A stretch of DNA of 64,000 nt from Thermomucor indicae-seudaticae (lineage: Eukaryota; Mucoromycota; Mucoromycetes; Mucorales; Lichtheimiaceae). Below are positions 47,679 to 59,079 of the stretch, in pieces. The position numbers and the translations under genes are program-made. The number at the start of each line of letters is the position of its first letter. The stretch's first letter is position 1. Location: assembly GCA_000787465.1 (NCBI GenBank), contig JSYX01000061.1:27120-91119 (forward strand), written 5' to 3'. The notes beneath the pieces were generated by a model. The model had not been told where the DNA came from, made no database searches, and was given only the letters and a program-made list of their open reading frames with translations.

Positions 47679-49378
47679 TCAAACATATTGGCGATCTTTT
47701 CCAGAACCGGCCTCGAGGAGCACCAGAACCTGTTGAATTTGGGGTATTTCTTTTCGGATGGTGGATTCGACCATCTTTTCAAGTTCATGTGCTTTGCTCA
47801 TGGGTAGTAGAGGATCAACCTGAACGACAAGGTCCACATGCTGGAATGGACCTTGCTTTCGTCCACGAATAGAGTGGAAACCAATCATGCTCCCTTCTCT
47901 CTCCTGTGTAAACCTTTGTTAGTTAAAGAGTTCCGTAGAAACGGTGAACCGTGCGTGCCTTGAGCTTTTGAACGACTTCAGCGATGTCTTGAACCTCAGA
48001 CGCCTCCATGCCTTTATCCATCAACTCCTTGACGGCAGATCCAAATATATCAGCTCCGCTCTTCATAATCATGCCCGCCACTACAAGGCCACCAATAGGA
48101 TCTAAGACCGGAATCCCGGCATAGCTCCCACCAATGGCGATGAGTGCAACAACGCTTGATAACGCGTCTGATCGATGATGCCTTCAAACGTGTTGGAGAA
48201 GTTAGAGCAGGCTCACTCTTTGGTTAGCTATCAGACATTCACCAAGCATTCGCAACAAGAACATCGCTTCGCTCTTTCTTTCCCACCTTGAGCGCTAACC
48301 AACAAGTCATAGATTAGCCCCATGACGGACAAAGCTTGGTGATGTATAGACATACTTGCTCTATACAACCACTCCTTGATAACGACACTAGCTAAAGCGA
48401 ACCATGCCGCGTTTGGATCTAGAATAGCTTGACGGTGGTGATGACCATCTCCAAGTAATGAAGAAGGAATATTTTCGGCTGCTGTGGTCGTTGTGGTAGC
48501 CATCACGGTTTCTTGAACACCTGAAGAAGCGTTCAAGGCTGCCAGGAGAAGATCGAATGAGTGAAGACCAATCCCGGCACCGCCTGCCAACAGAAATGCA
48601 GACACTGCAATCGAACCCATCGTCTCATATTTTCCTGAAACATACTTCATTAACAGAAAGAAAATGTACCAGTTCCACGATAACCTACCATAACCGTATG
48701 GATAAATGTTGTCTGGGGGTTTTCGTGACATTCTGAATGTATATAACGTTGTGAAATCGCTCAAAAGATCTGTCACGTAGCGTAGGCCATGAGCAAGCTA
48801 GCCGATGTACCGTTTGGATTCAATACTTACCGCTAAGCGAATGGGTTGCGTCTGCAAGCAATGATGCGGAATTCATAAGCCTGTGTAGTATAATGTCATG
48901 TTAGTGCTTTCCCGCATAATCATCTTCCTCTGGACACGTACCATCCCGCTACGCCTTTTGATAATGTAAGTCCAATATTGGCAGCCAGGCCAATTAACGT
49001 AATCCTCATGCCGCGTTTGCCTAAAATTTCAGTGCAAGTTTTAGACAAGGCAAACCACCATTGTCTGATCTCCCTCGCAATGCTTTACTTACTGGAAGTT
49101 TGCAAGGTCGTTAGGAGGTCTCCGTGGTCGTGTCCATGACCGTGATGTGTGCCGTGGAAACGTATAGGTGTTTTAGCTCCAAAACGCATAGTATGGTTCG
49201 CACAAGGAGCATGCTTCAACTGCGCATGACGCAGACAAGACATTTGCCAAGAATGCAGGCAATGCGACGGTCGAAGACTCGCCCACTTGTGTAGGGCAGA
49301 ATATTCGCATAATGAGCCGCGACTCAAAGGTAATGGTGACCGAGCGACATTAGCTCCTCTACGGTAAACGAGAGACAT
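47679..49378 (-). CDS. Cation diffusion facilitator, mitochondrial Mmt-like
   Basis: Divalent-metal/proton antiporter of the CDF family. Exons: 49378-49093, 49020-48942, 48880-48831, 48769-48689, 48634-48356, 48294-48243, 48182 to about 47960, and 47901-47679. All junctions agree in phase except the last, where I could not find a GT donor in the right phase, so the exact end of exon 7 is unresolved. The N-terminus (about 1-75) is Arg-rich with no early acidic residue, like a mitochondrial presequence, then a His-rich 'HGTHHGHGHDHGD' stretch. CDF hallmarks are 'SLLADATHSLSDLLSDF' and 'ANAWHHRSDALSSV' with metal-site Asp/His. The cytosolic-type C-terminal domain 'MIGFHSIRGRKQGPFQHVDL' is present. 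Likely iron or zinc handling in mitochondria; inference. Confidence 0.88.
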
Positions 49379-49655
49379 GGTCTACAGAGTTTGTGGATAA
49401 ACGATCCTCATCGATCGGCATTGAAATTCCGAAATTCATGATCTGATATGGTGCTCCACCAAGGCATGATCGTAATACGCCTCCATTCTTCACGAATATT
49501 TGTATAACATGGATAGGTCAAATTTTGACTTCTCTGCGATATTTTTCGCTTCTGTTTTGTGAATCAAAAGACGATTAATGCGAGAAAAGGCATTCACCAG
49601 TTTGAAGCAACTTTGAAGTCAGCCCGAATTTTCGCATCTTGTTCCTTGAAAGACC

Positions 49656-50531
49656 ATGTCTTTGTTGACACAGTGGGTAGAGAAGGCTTCCGCATGGTGG
49701 TCCAAACCAACAGTCTATGACACCATGGTCTCGGTGTATGCTGCGATGCCAGCACTAATGGTGCCACCGCTCATTTGGATTGACGCGCCCTATGGTTTGT
49801 GCTGCGATCTGTCTTGCACACAGTGTAAAGAATGAAGAAACTCATTACGTGGAACAGGCCGCTTTGCACGAAAATTTATTGTTGATTGGAGTTTCCCTGG
49901 AAAATGGGCGTGGTGTATCATGGAATTGGTGTCTCCTGTCATGTATGGCTTATCGATGGTTTTCGTGGCTGGACATGAAGCGTGGCAGCCAAGTCAAAAG
50001 CTGCTCACCGGGCTATGGATGTTTCATTACTTTAACCGCGCTGTGATGCACCCTTATCGAGCACCTAGTATGGCCCCCATTCACGCGTTCACGTTTCTTT
50101 GCTCGGTTGCCATTAATGTGATCAACGGATATACGAACGGGGTATGGAACGCTCGCCATGCTTTCGATATCCGTACGCCCAAAGTGGTGCTAGGCGTTTC
50201 TATCTGGATGGCAGGATTGGTTGTGAATATATATCACGACACAATCCTCTTTAACCTGCGACGAGTAAAACGAGAGGAAAAAGGTGGACAGCGCTACTTT
50301 ATCCCTCACGGAGGATTGTTTGAACTGGTCAGCTGCCCAAATTATCTTGGTGAAGCTATTGAATGGACAGGATTTGCGATTGCAGCATGGCCGAGTAAAC
50401 CTGCCTTCCTGTTTGCCTTAATGACAATGGCAAATCTGTTCCCAAGGGCCAGAAGAACCCATGCCTGGTATAAGGGCAAGTTTCCCGACTATCCTCCAAA
50501 GCGCAAGGCAGTGATACCATTTTTATTCTAG
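49656..50531 (+). CDS. 3-oxo-5-alpha-steroid 4-dehydrogenase-family reductase
   Basis: Polytopic ER-type membrane reductase using NADPH. Two exons, 49656-49794 and 49858-50531, give 813 nt and 270 aa, similar to SRD5A1. The junction yields 'APYGRFARKFIVDWSFPGKW', the conserved loop of the family. Further motifs are 'WMFHYFNRAVMHPYRAPSM', 'LRRVKREEKGGQRYFIPHGG', 'FELVSCPNYLGEAIEWTGF' (NADPH-site region) and 'RRTHAWYKGKFPDYPPKRKA' near the end. About six hydrophobic helices. The substrate in fungi is uncertain (a sterol, polyprenol or enoyl compound); the layout is closest to SRD5A1/2 rather than Tsc13 or polyprenol reductase. The stop codon overlaps that of the Myb gene on the other strand. 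Confidence 0.9.
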
Positions 50532-51632
50532 GTTGTTTATATTATTATCTTCTTTATCGCTTTCGATTGACTCCTCATCTTTAGCTCTGTGCAGACGACG
50601 ATGGTATAGATAGTAGTGGTTCCACATGTCTTTTATGCTACGTTTGCTGTTTAACTTCTTTTTCGTCTCCGTCATGTCGCCCTCCAGCGAATTGCATGTC
50701 TCATAAACCAAAGCGACTTCTTCCTCCGTCCATGGCGATCTGTCTGTGTTTGGGCTCAATGCGTACCGATAGCGTTGAGACAAGGCACGAGCCGTCCGGT
50801 TGGTGTTCATGAATGTTTTAATCTGTGCGAAATCCTCGCCAAACTTCTCCACTCCTTTCAGAATCATCTCATCCTCCTCTGGTGTGAAGCGTCCTATTTC
50901 AACGTTAAATTAGTCGTCATTCACGCCATCTTTTTCATGCTCGCTCTCCCTATATCTATATCTACCTTTATGAATATCGGCAGCCTGTTGCCATCGCCAT
51001 CTTTCCAGACACTGGCGTTTTGTCCGAGTGCCCACGCCTTCCGCCACTGCATCCCAATTATTGATACCATAAAGCTGTACCATTTTTCTTAGACGCTCTA
51101 TCTCGTCGTCTGACCATCTACCGAACTTAAGTTTCGGGTTGACAGAGTGTTCCCAGGCCAACTTGATGTAAACGAGCCGTCTCCGTCGTGGCAATGCAAT
51201 TTGTACTTCTTCCCAATCGATTTCGTCTGCCGTTGTTTTCCCTTCCGTGAGTTCGCGTAGTTTATGCATTTCTTCAGGCGTCCAGGGTCCCTGATAATCG
51301 TCTTCTCGTTTGCTGATGAGGAGTCGGTACCGAGTGTGACAACTTGACGGAGAGCGATTCTGGAAATGTGATGCAATGGTTCTCCACGACATTTGCCTAT
51401 TACTGGCCAGCCGCATGAGCAAGTCGGATTCCTCCTTTGTCCATTCTCGACGTGTACGACTGTAGCCCTTTGGTGCTGAGGCATATTCTTCCGGAATACT
51501 GCCAGGCCTGGGCGTGTCCACAGCAGCCGTTATATATCCGCGAAAAGAAGCTGGAAATAAACGCAATGGAAAGGCGGCATGTGTAACGGTGCGAAATCGT
51601 AAAGCTGTTTGAACAGTGCGTAAAGGGTTCAT
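50523..51632 (-). CDS. Five-repeat Myb/SANT protein with possible mitochondrial presequence
   Basis: Two exons, 51632-50966 and 50893-50523, give 1038 nt and 345 aa. At least four, probably five, Myb-type repeats are readable: 'REWTKEESDLLMRLASN', 'GPWTPEEMHKLRELTEG', 'GRWSDDEIERLRKMVQLYG', 'GRFTPEEDEMILKGVEKFG' and 'SPWTEEEVALVYETC', several with the spaced Trp pattern. The start at 51632 gives an N-terminus with five Arg, no Asp/Glu in the first 40 residues and many Ala/Phe/Leu, which looks like a mitochondrial presequence. An in-frame ATG at 51671 would add 13 residues. The tail is acidic and Asn-rich. DNA-binding is expected from the family; target and location are unknown. Confidence 0.85.
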
Positions 51633-51914
51633 GGCAAAGGAGAAATTTTGGGCAAAATAAAAAATTTCCATTAAGTCTGAGAACTCGTTTCTTTTTGGCA
51701 AGGAACATTTGACTTGTCAGATGCATCAACAAAATGCCGCTCAAAACGAAACCCTCTTCTCTTTTCCACTTATCTTTGCTTTCCCCTTTCTCTTTCCCTT
51801 TTTCCCATACCTTGCATAACATGGACATCGATGAGGGTATTTTATAGAATACCGCATATGTAAAAGCGATCATGCGTCAATGATAACCCGCCCTCGTTTT
51901 TCTGTTTTCTAAAC

Positions 51915-53512
51915 ATGATAGCATCTCAGCAGTGCTTCTTTTTACAGTTACCGAATGAGTTACAGATCAGAATCCTTGGAAATCTGTCATCGCAAGAATT
52001 ATTGAAAGCGAGTGCGGTAAGAAAGGGTTTCAGACAGAGAGAATCTATCACTCTATGTGTATTGAACGCGAAACGAAACAAACAGGTATGCCAGAAATGG
52101 ATGCAGCTGGCTTTTGATGGAAGTCTGTGGACCAAGATCGACGTGAGACCGTTTTATAGTTCCATTCCAGCCGATCAACTCCTGCGACTGGGGGTGGCAG
52201 CCGGCAAATTTCTCAAGGTGGCTAATTTGAGGTAGCGTATACTGCCCTTTATCAAGGGCGGTCTGATTTGTGGCTATATGATCCCAAGCAGCCGACGATA
52301 TCATTCTTCGTCTCTTCTTTTAGAGGATGTATCCAGCTGACTGGCCACGGGTTGCGAACATTATCTGATCATTGTCCCAATGTGGAGGTATTAAGTCTAA
52401 AGGATTGTCGGTCTCTTTCAACAGCCAGTATTGGATGTTTCCTTCAGACCGCCACTCAGTTGCGTGTCCTTGACCTGTCTGGCGTGGATAGCGTGAAAAA
52501 CTCGACACTATTGACCATTAGTCAACTAAGTCAGCTTGAGAAGCTCAATTTCGCATGGTGTCGCAACATTACAGGACATGGTCTCCAGGCTGTTGCACAG
52601 GGATGTCCGAAGCTGCGACACCTCAAGCTGAACGGATGTCCTATGCTAGACGAGCCAACCATGGCAGCACTTGGTCAGCACTTGTCGCATCTGACCCATT
52701 TATGCTTAGCTTTTTGTACAAGCCTGAATGACACGGCTCTGTTGGCGTTCCTTCAGACCTCCTGCGCACCTCTTTCGCATCTTAATCTGACGAGCTGTGC
52801 TCGGCTCTCGGATTCCTCGCTCCGACATATTGCCCAACATTGCACGCAACTTACCCACCTCGAACTCGCCGGTTGCGTATTATTGACCGACCAAGGATTC
52901 TCATATCTAGCGCCGCGCCTTCGTACACTTGTCCATCTCGACCTTGAAGACCTCCAACATATCACAGGCATCACGGTCAGAGCGCTCGCTGACCACCAAG
53001 CCAACTTAACTCGTCTCTGTTTATCCAACTGTTCCCAGATTACAGACGACGCTATCACTCACCTTCTGCTTCATGGTGTTTGCCGTAAACTAGAGCATCT
53101 TGAACTCGATAACTGCACCGTTTCCGATGAAACCTTGAATACCATTGCTGTTTATCTCACCACACATCCACCATCGCCTACCACACCGGATTCCAGCTTC
53201 AGTTTTTCGTCTGCGTCTGAGTCAAGAAGGTTCAATGTCGAAGTATTGGACTGTGCTAATATTACAGAGTCAGGTGTCAGGTCTGCCCTTGCGAAGGCAA
53301 GCCCGATGTTGACAATCAAGAGCTTCTATTCCTGGCAAGAGGACGAACAAGACGATGATGAAGAAGACGAAGAGGACCATCGGCTGCAACTCCGGATGCT
53401 GCCTGCTCGGAGAGCAACGGCTTCCAGGAGACGTTACAATACCATCGGTCGACAACGACGACGGCGTGATGGGACAGGACAGCCTCATGCAGCCAACTGC
53501 ATTATCCTTTAA
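51915..53512 (+). CDS. F-box / leucine-rich-repeat protein with C-terminal CaaX motif (FBXL2/Grr1-like)
   Basis: Substrate receptor of an SCF ubiquitin ligase. Three exons, 51915-52016, 52086-52231 and 52324-53512, give 1437 nt and 478 aa. The F-box at about 8-50 has 'LPNELQIRILGNLSSQELL' and 'VCQKWMQLAFDGSLW'. About eleven Cys-containing LRRs follow (CC type): 'LKDCRSLSTASI', 'AWCRNITGHGLQAV', 'NGCPMLDEPTM', 'TSCARLSDSSLRHIA', 'SNCSQITDDAI'. Then an acidic stretch 'DEQDDDEEDEEDH', an Arg-rich tail, and the last four residues CIIL, a CaaX box predicting geranylgeranylation, as in animal FBXL2. The tail suggests membrane-anchored ubiquitination; inference. Confidence 0.93.
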
Positions 53513-53849
53513 GACTAGCATTGTTCTAAATATCTATCCATCTTTTCTTAATTCCTCCTCCTCCTCCTAAATTACATACACTCTCTTTTCCAAAGCATGT
53601 CATTAACTATTACGGCAACAAACAGACAAGATCATTATTCTCTTCAGCTTCTTCTTGATAGGACGAGAAGGAAAGGGACCAGTCATGGGGAAAAAGGAAG
53701 GATCGGGAAGGGGTGCGGGTGGGGGAAAGGATGCGAACGAGAATTTACTAAATACTCTCTCGTTGTAATATGTTGATGCAAGACATTAAAACTGGAGAGG
53801 AAGGGGAAGAAGAAGAGTTTGGGGTTTACTTTTCTCTTCTTCCCTTTTA
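53513..53849. other. Convergent 3' spacer
   Basis: 337 bp between the stop codons of the F-box and Rab genes, with G/A-rich and CT-rich simple tracts. No gene is seen. Confidence 0.5.
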
Positions 53850-54844
<995 letters not shown>

Positions 54845-54889
54845 GGTTCTGCAGAAAGAAAGTAGAGAGAAGGGAGAAGAGAGGACGCT

Positions 54890-55156
54890 TCAGAAGACCA
54901 GCTTTGTGCCATGACGCTCATCGGAGTTTTGGTGAACATCCCCTTCGAACAAGGATACCAGCCCAGCGTTGTTTTGCAGAATACTCTTGATATGGTGAGA
55001 GATCGCTATAAAGAAGTCTTCCTCACGCGCTGCTTGCTGTTTTGATTGTTCAAGGAACATGCAAGTTGTATTTGCGGGTGTATACACCTCTTGATGCATG
55101 TAATTCATAGGGTCAAGCTGTTCTCTTCTAAAAGCCATGATTTCTGTGGTTGACAT
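54890..55156 (-). CDS. Small hypothetical protein (88 aa)
   Basis: An uninterrupted ATG frame with balanced composition, no recognised family. Content is hydrophilic with one helix-forming part ('FFIAISHHIKSILQN'). It lies just upstream of the Sec4 gene on the same strand (45 bp to that start), and divergent from the MATE gene. It could be a real small gene or an upstream exon that I cannot connect; moderate to low support. Confidence 0.4.
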   Translation of the reverse strand: MSTTEIMAFRREQLDPMNYMHQEVYTPANTTCMFLEQSKQQAAREEDFFIAISHHIKSILQNNAGLVSLFEGDVHQNSDERHGTKLVF

Positions 55157-55220
55157 ATTGGCTCGAAATTAGGCGCTACGGACCAGGATATATTGATGAG
55201 GCTCATACTAAACTGTTTCT

Positions 55221-57453
55221 ATGGCAAGATCCAAGCATGTCAAAGACATGTTTTGTCTGAAAAGTCGATATAAAACTGGAGGTGATGAGGGCAGAAACAT
55301 TGTTGTTCTTCAAGCGATTGATCGTTGTTGCTCCATGTCTTTCGCATTCTTGTTTCATTTATTTCGACGGCAAAGCGTCTTAAAGGCGCGTAGGAGCCTC
55401 CGCTCACTCTACGAAGCGTTCTCGGTTGATTCCACGAGCACCGAAGACGAGTTGACCTCTCTTTTGACACACCGCCGGAAAGGGTTATTAAAATGGCGAG
55501 ACAGTGGCATTGGATTTGAACCAGACGGACAACAAGTAACCAGCTTCCATGAAGCGTGGACCGAAACAAAGCAAGTCTTGGAATTCACCTGGCCACTTGT
55601 TATTGCCTATCTTGCCGGTACAGGAACCAGACTTATCGATGTATGGTTTCTGGGACGACTTGGAGCACAAGGTGCGAAGATAACGTATAACAAGCGATAA
55701 ATTTCCAGCTAGCTATTAATTAACTTGGTATACAGTCTTGGCCATTGTAAGTCTTGCCAATCTTTTCGCAACAGTGTGCGGTCTGGCGATGGGCAACGGC
55801 CTCTTGACAGGTAATAATGAATGCTTTTGGCTTCCGTGATGACCAAATCAAGCAAAATTAAAACGAACGTTCACAACAGCAACTGATACGCTGGTGGCAC
55901 AGGCCTTCACCGGAGCCAGTGACTCGAAGACCCTCGGTATTATATTTCAAAGAAGCTTGGCCATCATGGCTGTTTACTCGGCAGCTATCGGCATCTTTTG
56001 GTAAATGGGATATTCTTGATTACTACGATGACTAGCCAATCTCATGTTTAAAGGACATATGCTGAGACGATTCTCGTCAAACTGGGCCAAGATCCAGAGT
56101 TGGCGGCTGGCGCTCAATCCTACTTGTACATTTGCATTCTAGTTACCTTTTTCGTCTTCGCCTCCACTACCATCCGCAAATTTTTACAAGCACTCGGTAA
56201 GTGATACGTTGCATTTGGCAGAAAAGCTGACTAAGCCGTGTTATTTTAGGTAAAATGCGTGTAATCATGTTTATGTTCGTGACGCTCGTTCCGTTCAACA
56301 TCCTCTCAAACTTTATCTTCTTGAACTGCTTGCACCTAGGACACATCGGCGCAGCCCTGAACTTTGTATGCTGGCACCTTTTGATACTTGGCGTCTTCTC
56401 GGGCTTTCTATTACTTGGAACCGACTTCCGGCGTTCCTACTGGCCTGGTTGGTCCAGGAGCACATGGATTGGATGGGGAGCTTTTCTTAAACTCGGCAAG
56501 TTTTCCCTTCCCGCTGGTTATGATATGTTCAACGGGATTAACACGGATTGATTCAGGTGTTCCTGGTATGCTAAGTGTATCCACTGATTGGGCATTCGAA
56601 GTGTGCGCACTAATAACCGGTGAATATCATACTGCTTGTTTTCTTTGACATTGAGTGCACCATCTGACAAACAATAATCGAGTGCATAGGTACACTCGGG
56701 AAAGCCAGTTTGGCCGGTCAACATATTGTACTTACGTTCAATGCACTGCTGCTTATGTTGCCCGCGTAAGATCGACTCTTCTCTATTTCTCTGAACCAGC
56801 TCTGAATCTCATGACGCTGTTCCAAAAGCGCCCTTGCCAGCGCCCTTGCTGTGCGTGTAGGTCACCATTTGGGTGCCAATCGTTCTAAAAAGATCAAGAT
56901 ATGCGTTGTTTCTTCTGTTTTTCTTGGAGGCCTTGTTGCTGTATCAAATGCGACCTTGATGTTCACTCTTAGACACTCCATCGCTTCCTGGTTCACTGCC
57001 GACGCCAATGTGATTCAAGCTGCAGTCGATCTTTTCCCTGTAGCTTGTCTCGCTCATATCGTGATGGTATGTAAAAAGAAAAAGAAATAACGACTAGCCC
57101 TTTCTTTCTCCTCTAAGAGCCGTGACATGCAGGCACTAGTCATGATCTTGTCGTCGACGCTGAATGCGCTCGGCAAGCAACCTGTGGTGGCGGTCTTCAA
57201 TATTCTTTCTTATTACACGATAGGGCTGCCGCTCGGCTTATTGCTGACACTATCTTACGAGTGGGGTTTGATCGGTATCTGGTCTGGTGTTGTCGTGGCT
57301 GGTCTGCTGCAGTGCATGGGTAAAGGGATCATCTTAACGTTCCTTATCGATTGGGACGATGAATGCGCCAAAACCATGAAGCGGATCGGAAGCCAAGAAA
57401 GGACAAATGCGCATAAAGTGTCATCGACGCAAAGTCAATCCAACACGGTATAA
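55221..57453 (+). CDS. MATE-family multidrug/toxin efflux transporter
   Basis: Cation-coupled antiporter with 12 helices, in fungi usually vacuolar or plasma-membrane. Nine exons: 55221-55671, 55736-55810, 55880-56000, 56054-56196, 56250-56495, 56557-56619, 56690-56765, 56829-57066, 57133-57453; 1734 nt, 577 aa. An alternative start at 55335 would give 539 aa. Hallmarks are 'EFTWPLVIAYLAGTGTRLID', 'ATVCGLAMGNGLLTATDTLV', 'QAFTGASDSKTLG', 'VPGMLSVSTDWAFEVCALIT' and 'AVRVGHHLGANRSKKIK'. The fifth intron begins with GC (gcaagt, 56496). Exon 8 has two tandem acceptors 12 nt apart; the upstream one restores family spacing between MLP and VRVG. The N-terminal 80 residues are a basic/acidic cytosolic tail. 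Confidence 0.93.
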
Positions 57454-58262
57454 ATACAGTGTTCACTCTTTCGCCCTAAAGATGTGTATACATTCCTATC
57501 GCCGCAACATGTTTTGTTTTCAGTATAAAACGTCTGTACTGTTAGCGCACTGCATAAGCGTTTAAACTGTTGCTGTAACACCGTACGGATACGAAAGAAT
57601 CTGTATAGAAGCACGTGATTGTAGAGGCCTCTGATTTGTTTGTTCCCCCCCCTACTTTTGCGATCTAGTAGACGAGGGACAGTATCCTTCAAACATCCTC
57701 ATTCCCTTTAATGTTTGTGCTCTGGCAGTTTTCAGGTCAACCTATCGACAACGTGCATCTGGACAATACGTCTTCCTTAAGGGATTCTCTGTGTTAAGCG
57801 ATCGGTACTGGTCGCTCCGCAACCGATTTTTTCTGCTTTTGAAGAGACGCAAGCGTACGACCAAGAGCCTAAACCCCACATGTGGACAGAGTCATACTAT
57901 CAAGCCAGTTTATCCTCAAGGCGGATCAGCTTGTGATGAGACTCGGCAAGCCAGCGGCTCTGTTTTTGCGTTGCGCAACCAAGATCAAGCGGGTTCCACC
58001 GACGAGAAAAGCAATCAACTGTAACAAAAGGGCGACTCATCAGCGTTGCATAACAAACCCTAAAAGAGGGATTGAAGACAGCAAGGCAGAGCATCGATAT
58101 TTACATGATGGGACTGAAAACTAGAGTACATTAGAGGGGGGAACACAAAGGGAGCAATAAGGTAAGATAGAGAAAGGGGACAGCGCGACGTCAAGGCAAA
58201 GATGTGAGAGGATTACAAGAGGCATCTTTGAAGAGTGTCCTTTTCTTATCTACTCCTGACCG
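57454..58262. other. Convergent 3' spacer
   Basis: About 810 bp between the MATE and VMA21 stops. Overlapping short frames at 57791-58124 (plus) have mixed Arg/Lys-rich composition but no motif or splice structure. No gene is supported. Confidence 0.45.
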
Positions 58263-58600
58263 TTATTCTTCTTTCTTCTTCTCTGTTCTGTCTTCTAGCG
58301 CTGCCGCGATAACGTAACTTATGGCTACCAAATTCGCCATCACAGCAGCCGCTCCTGCGGCGTACGTTCCGTTGCCTTATAATACGCGTCTCGCTTGTAA
58401 ATAACTGAATCAACGTTGCCTTCTTTCTTTCTGTTCCTACCCTCAAACAAACGTTCCACGGTGTAAAAGTACGTCCCGATCGGCAACGTGATAAGTGCTG
58501 CCGTGAAAGCAAGGAGCTTAAAGATCACCCAGCTACTCACTGCTGGCTTTTGCTGTACAATTGCTGGCATCTTGGTACTCGAAGACGTTGGAGTAGACAT
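58263..58600 (-). CDS. VMA21: V-ATPase assembly factor Vma21
   Basis: ER membrane chaperone for assembly of the V0 sector. Two exons, 58600-58441 and 58375-58263, are joined by a 65-nt GT-AG intron; 273 nt, 90 aa. Two transmembrane hairpins are readable: 'VIFKLLAFTAALITLPIGTY' and 'AAAVMANLVAISYVIAAALE', linked by 'VERLFEGNGTYAAG'. The tail is 'EDRTEKKKEE', acidic/basic with a C-terminal KKKEE that may serve as the dilysine-type ER retrieval signal. The length and double-helix layout match the family. Unspliced reading would miss the second helix. Confidence 0.92.
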
Positions 58601-59079
58601 GATTACAATTCACCAGTACTAGGTCAGATCTAATGTTGTTCAGACTTTGCCAGCAAATTGTTGCGGCCCTTGAAATCATCCTGTTGTATCATGCTCACGG
58701 CTTCCGCGTCATCCTTACTGCATCATTTGTATCCAAGAGCGATCAATGGCGGCAAAAGCTTCTTACGTGTTCCAGAGAAGTACTAATTCTTGGAGCCAGT
58801 CCCAGGAAATAATTGAGGGCATTTTCGCAAAGGATTTGAACGTGAAAATTATGCAAAATGACATGCATTATTTTTTCGCTTTCTGACGACATTTATGGAT
58901 AACAAGACGCACCAAAGGCATGGGCGTCGTTGCCTTGAACAAGAGTGGACAATTGATTTGTGCATGGACCTTATTCTTAATACTCTCTATATGGGTAGCA
59001 GCGTTAACCAATCAAATCGAGGCAAAGCAATTCAAAAATTCAAGTGGGCCTGGAAAGAGCTTCGGTCGAGGAACCTTTG
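58601..59079. other. Divergent promoter of VMA21 and cyclophilin
   Basis: 480 bp between opposite start codons; two overlapping plus-strand frames at 58895-59108 have no motif. No gene is seen. Confidence 0.5.

Noticed and set aside
57791..58124. Overlapping plus-strand frames with Lys/Arg-rich text
   Set aside because: No splice pair, motif or promoter; located in a convergent spacer.
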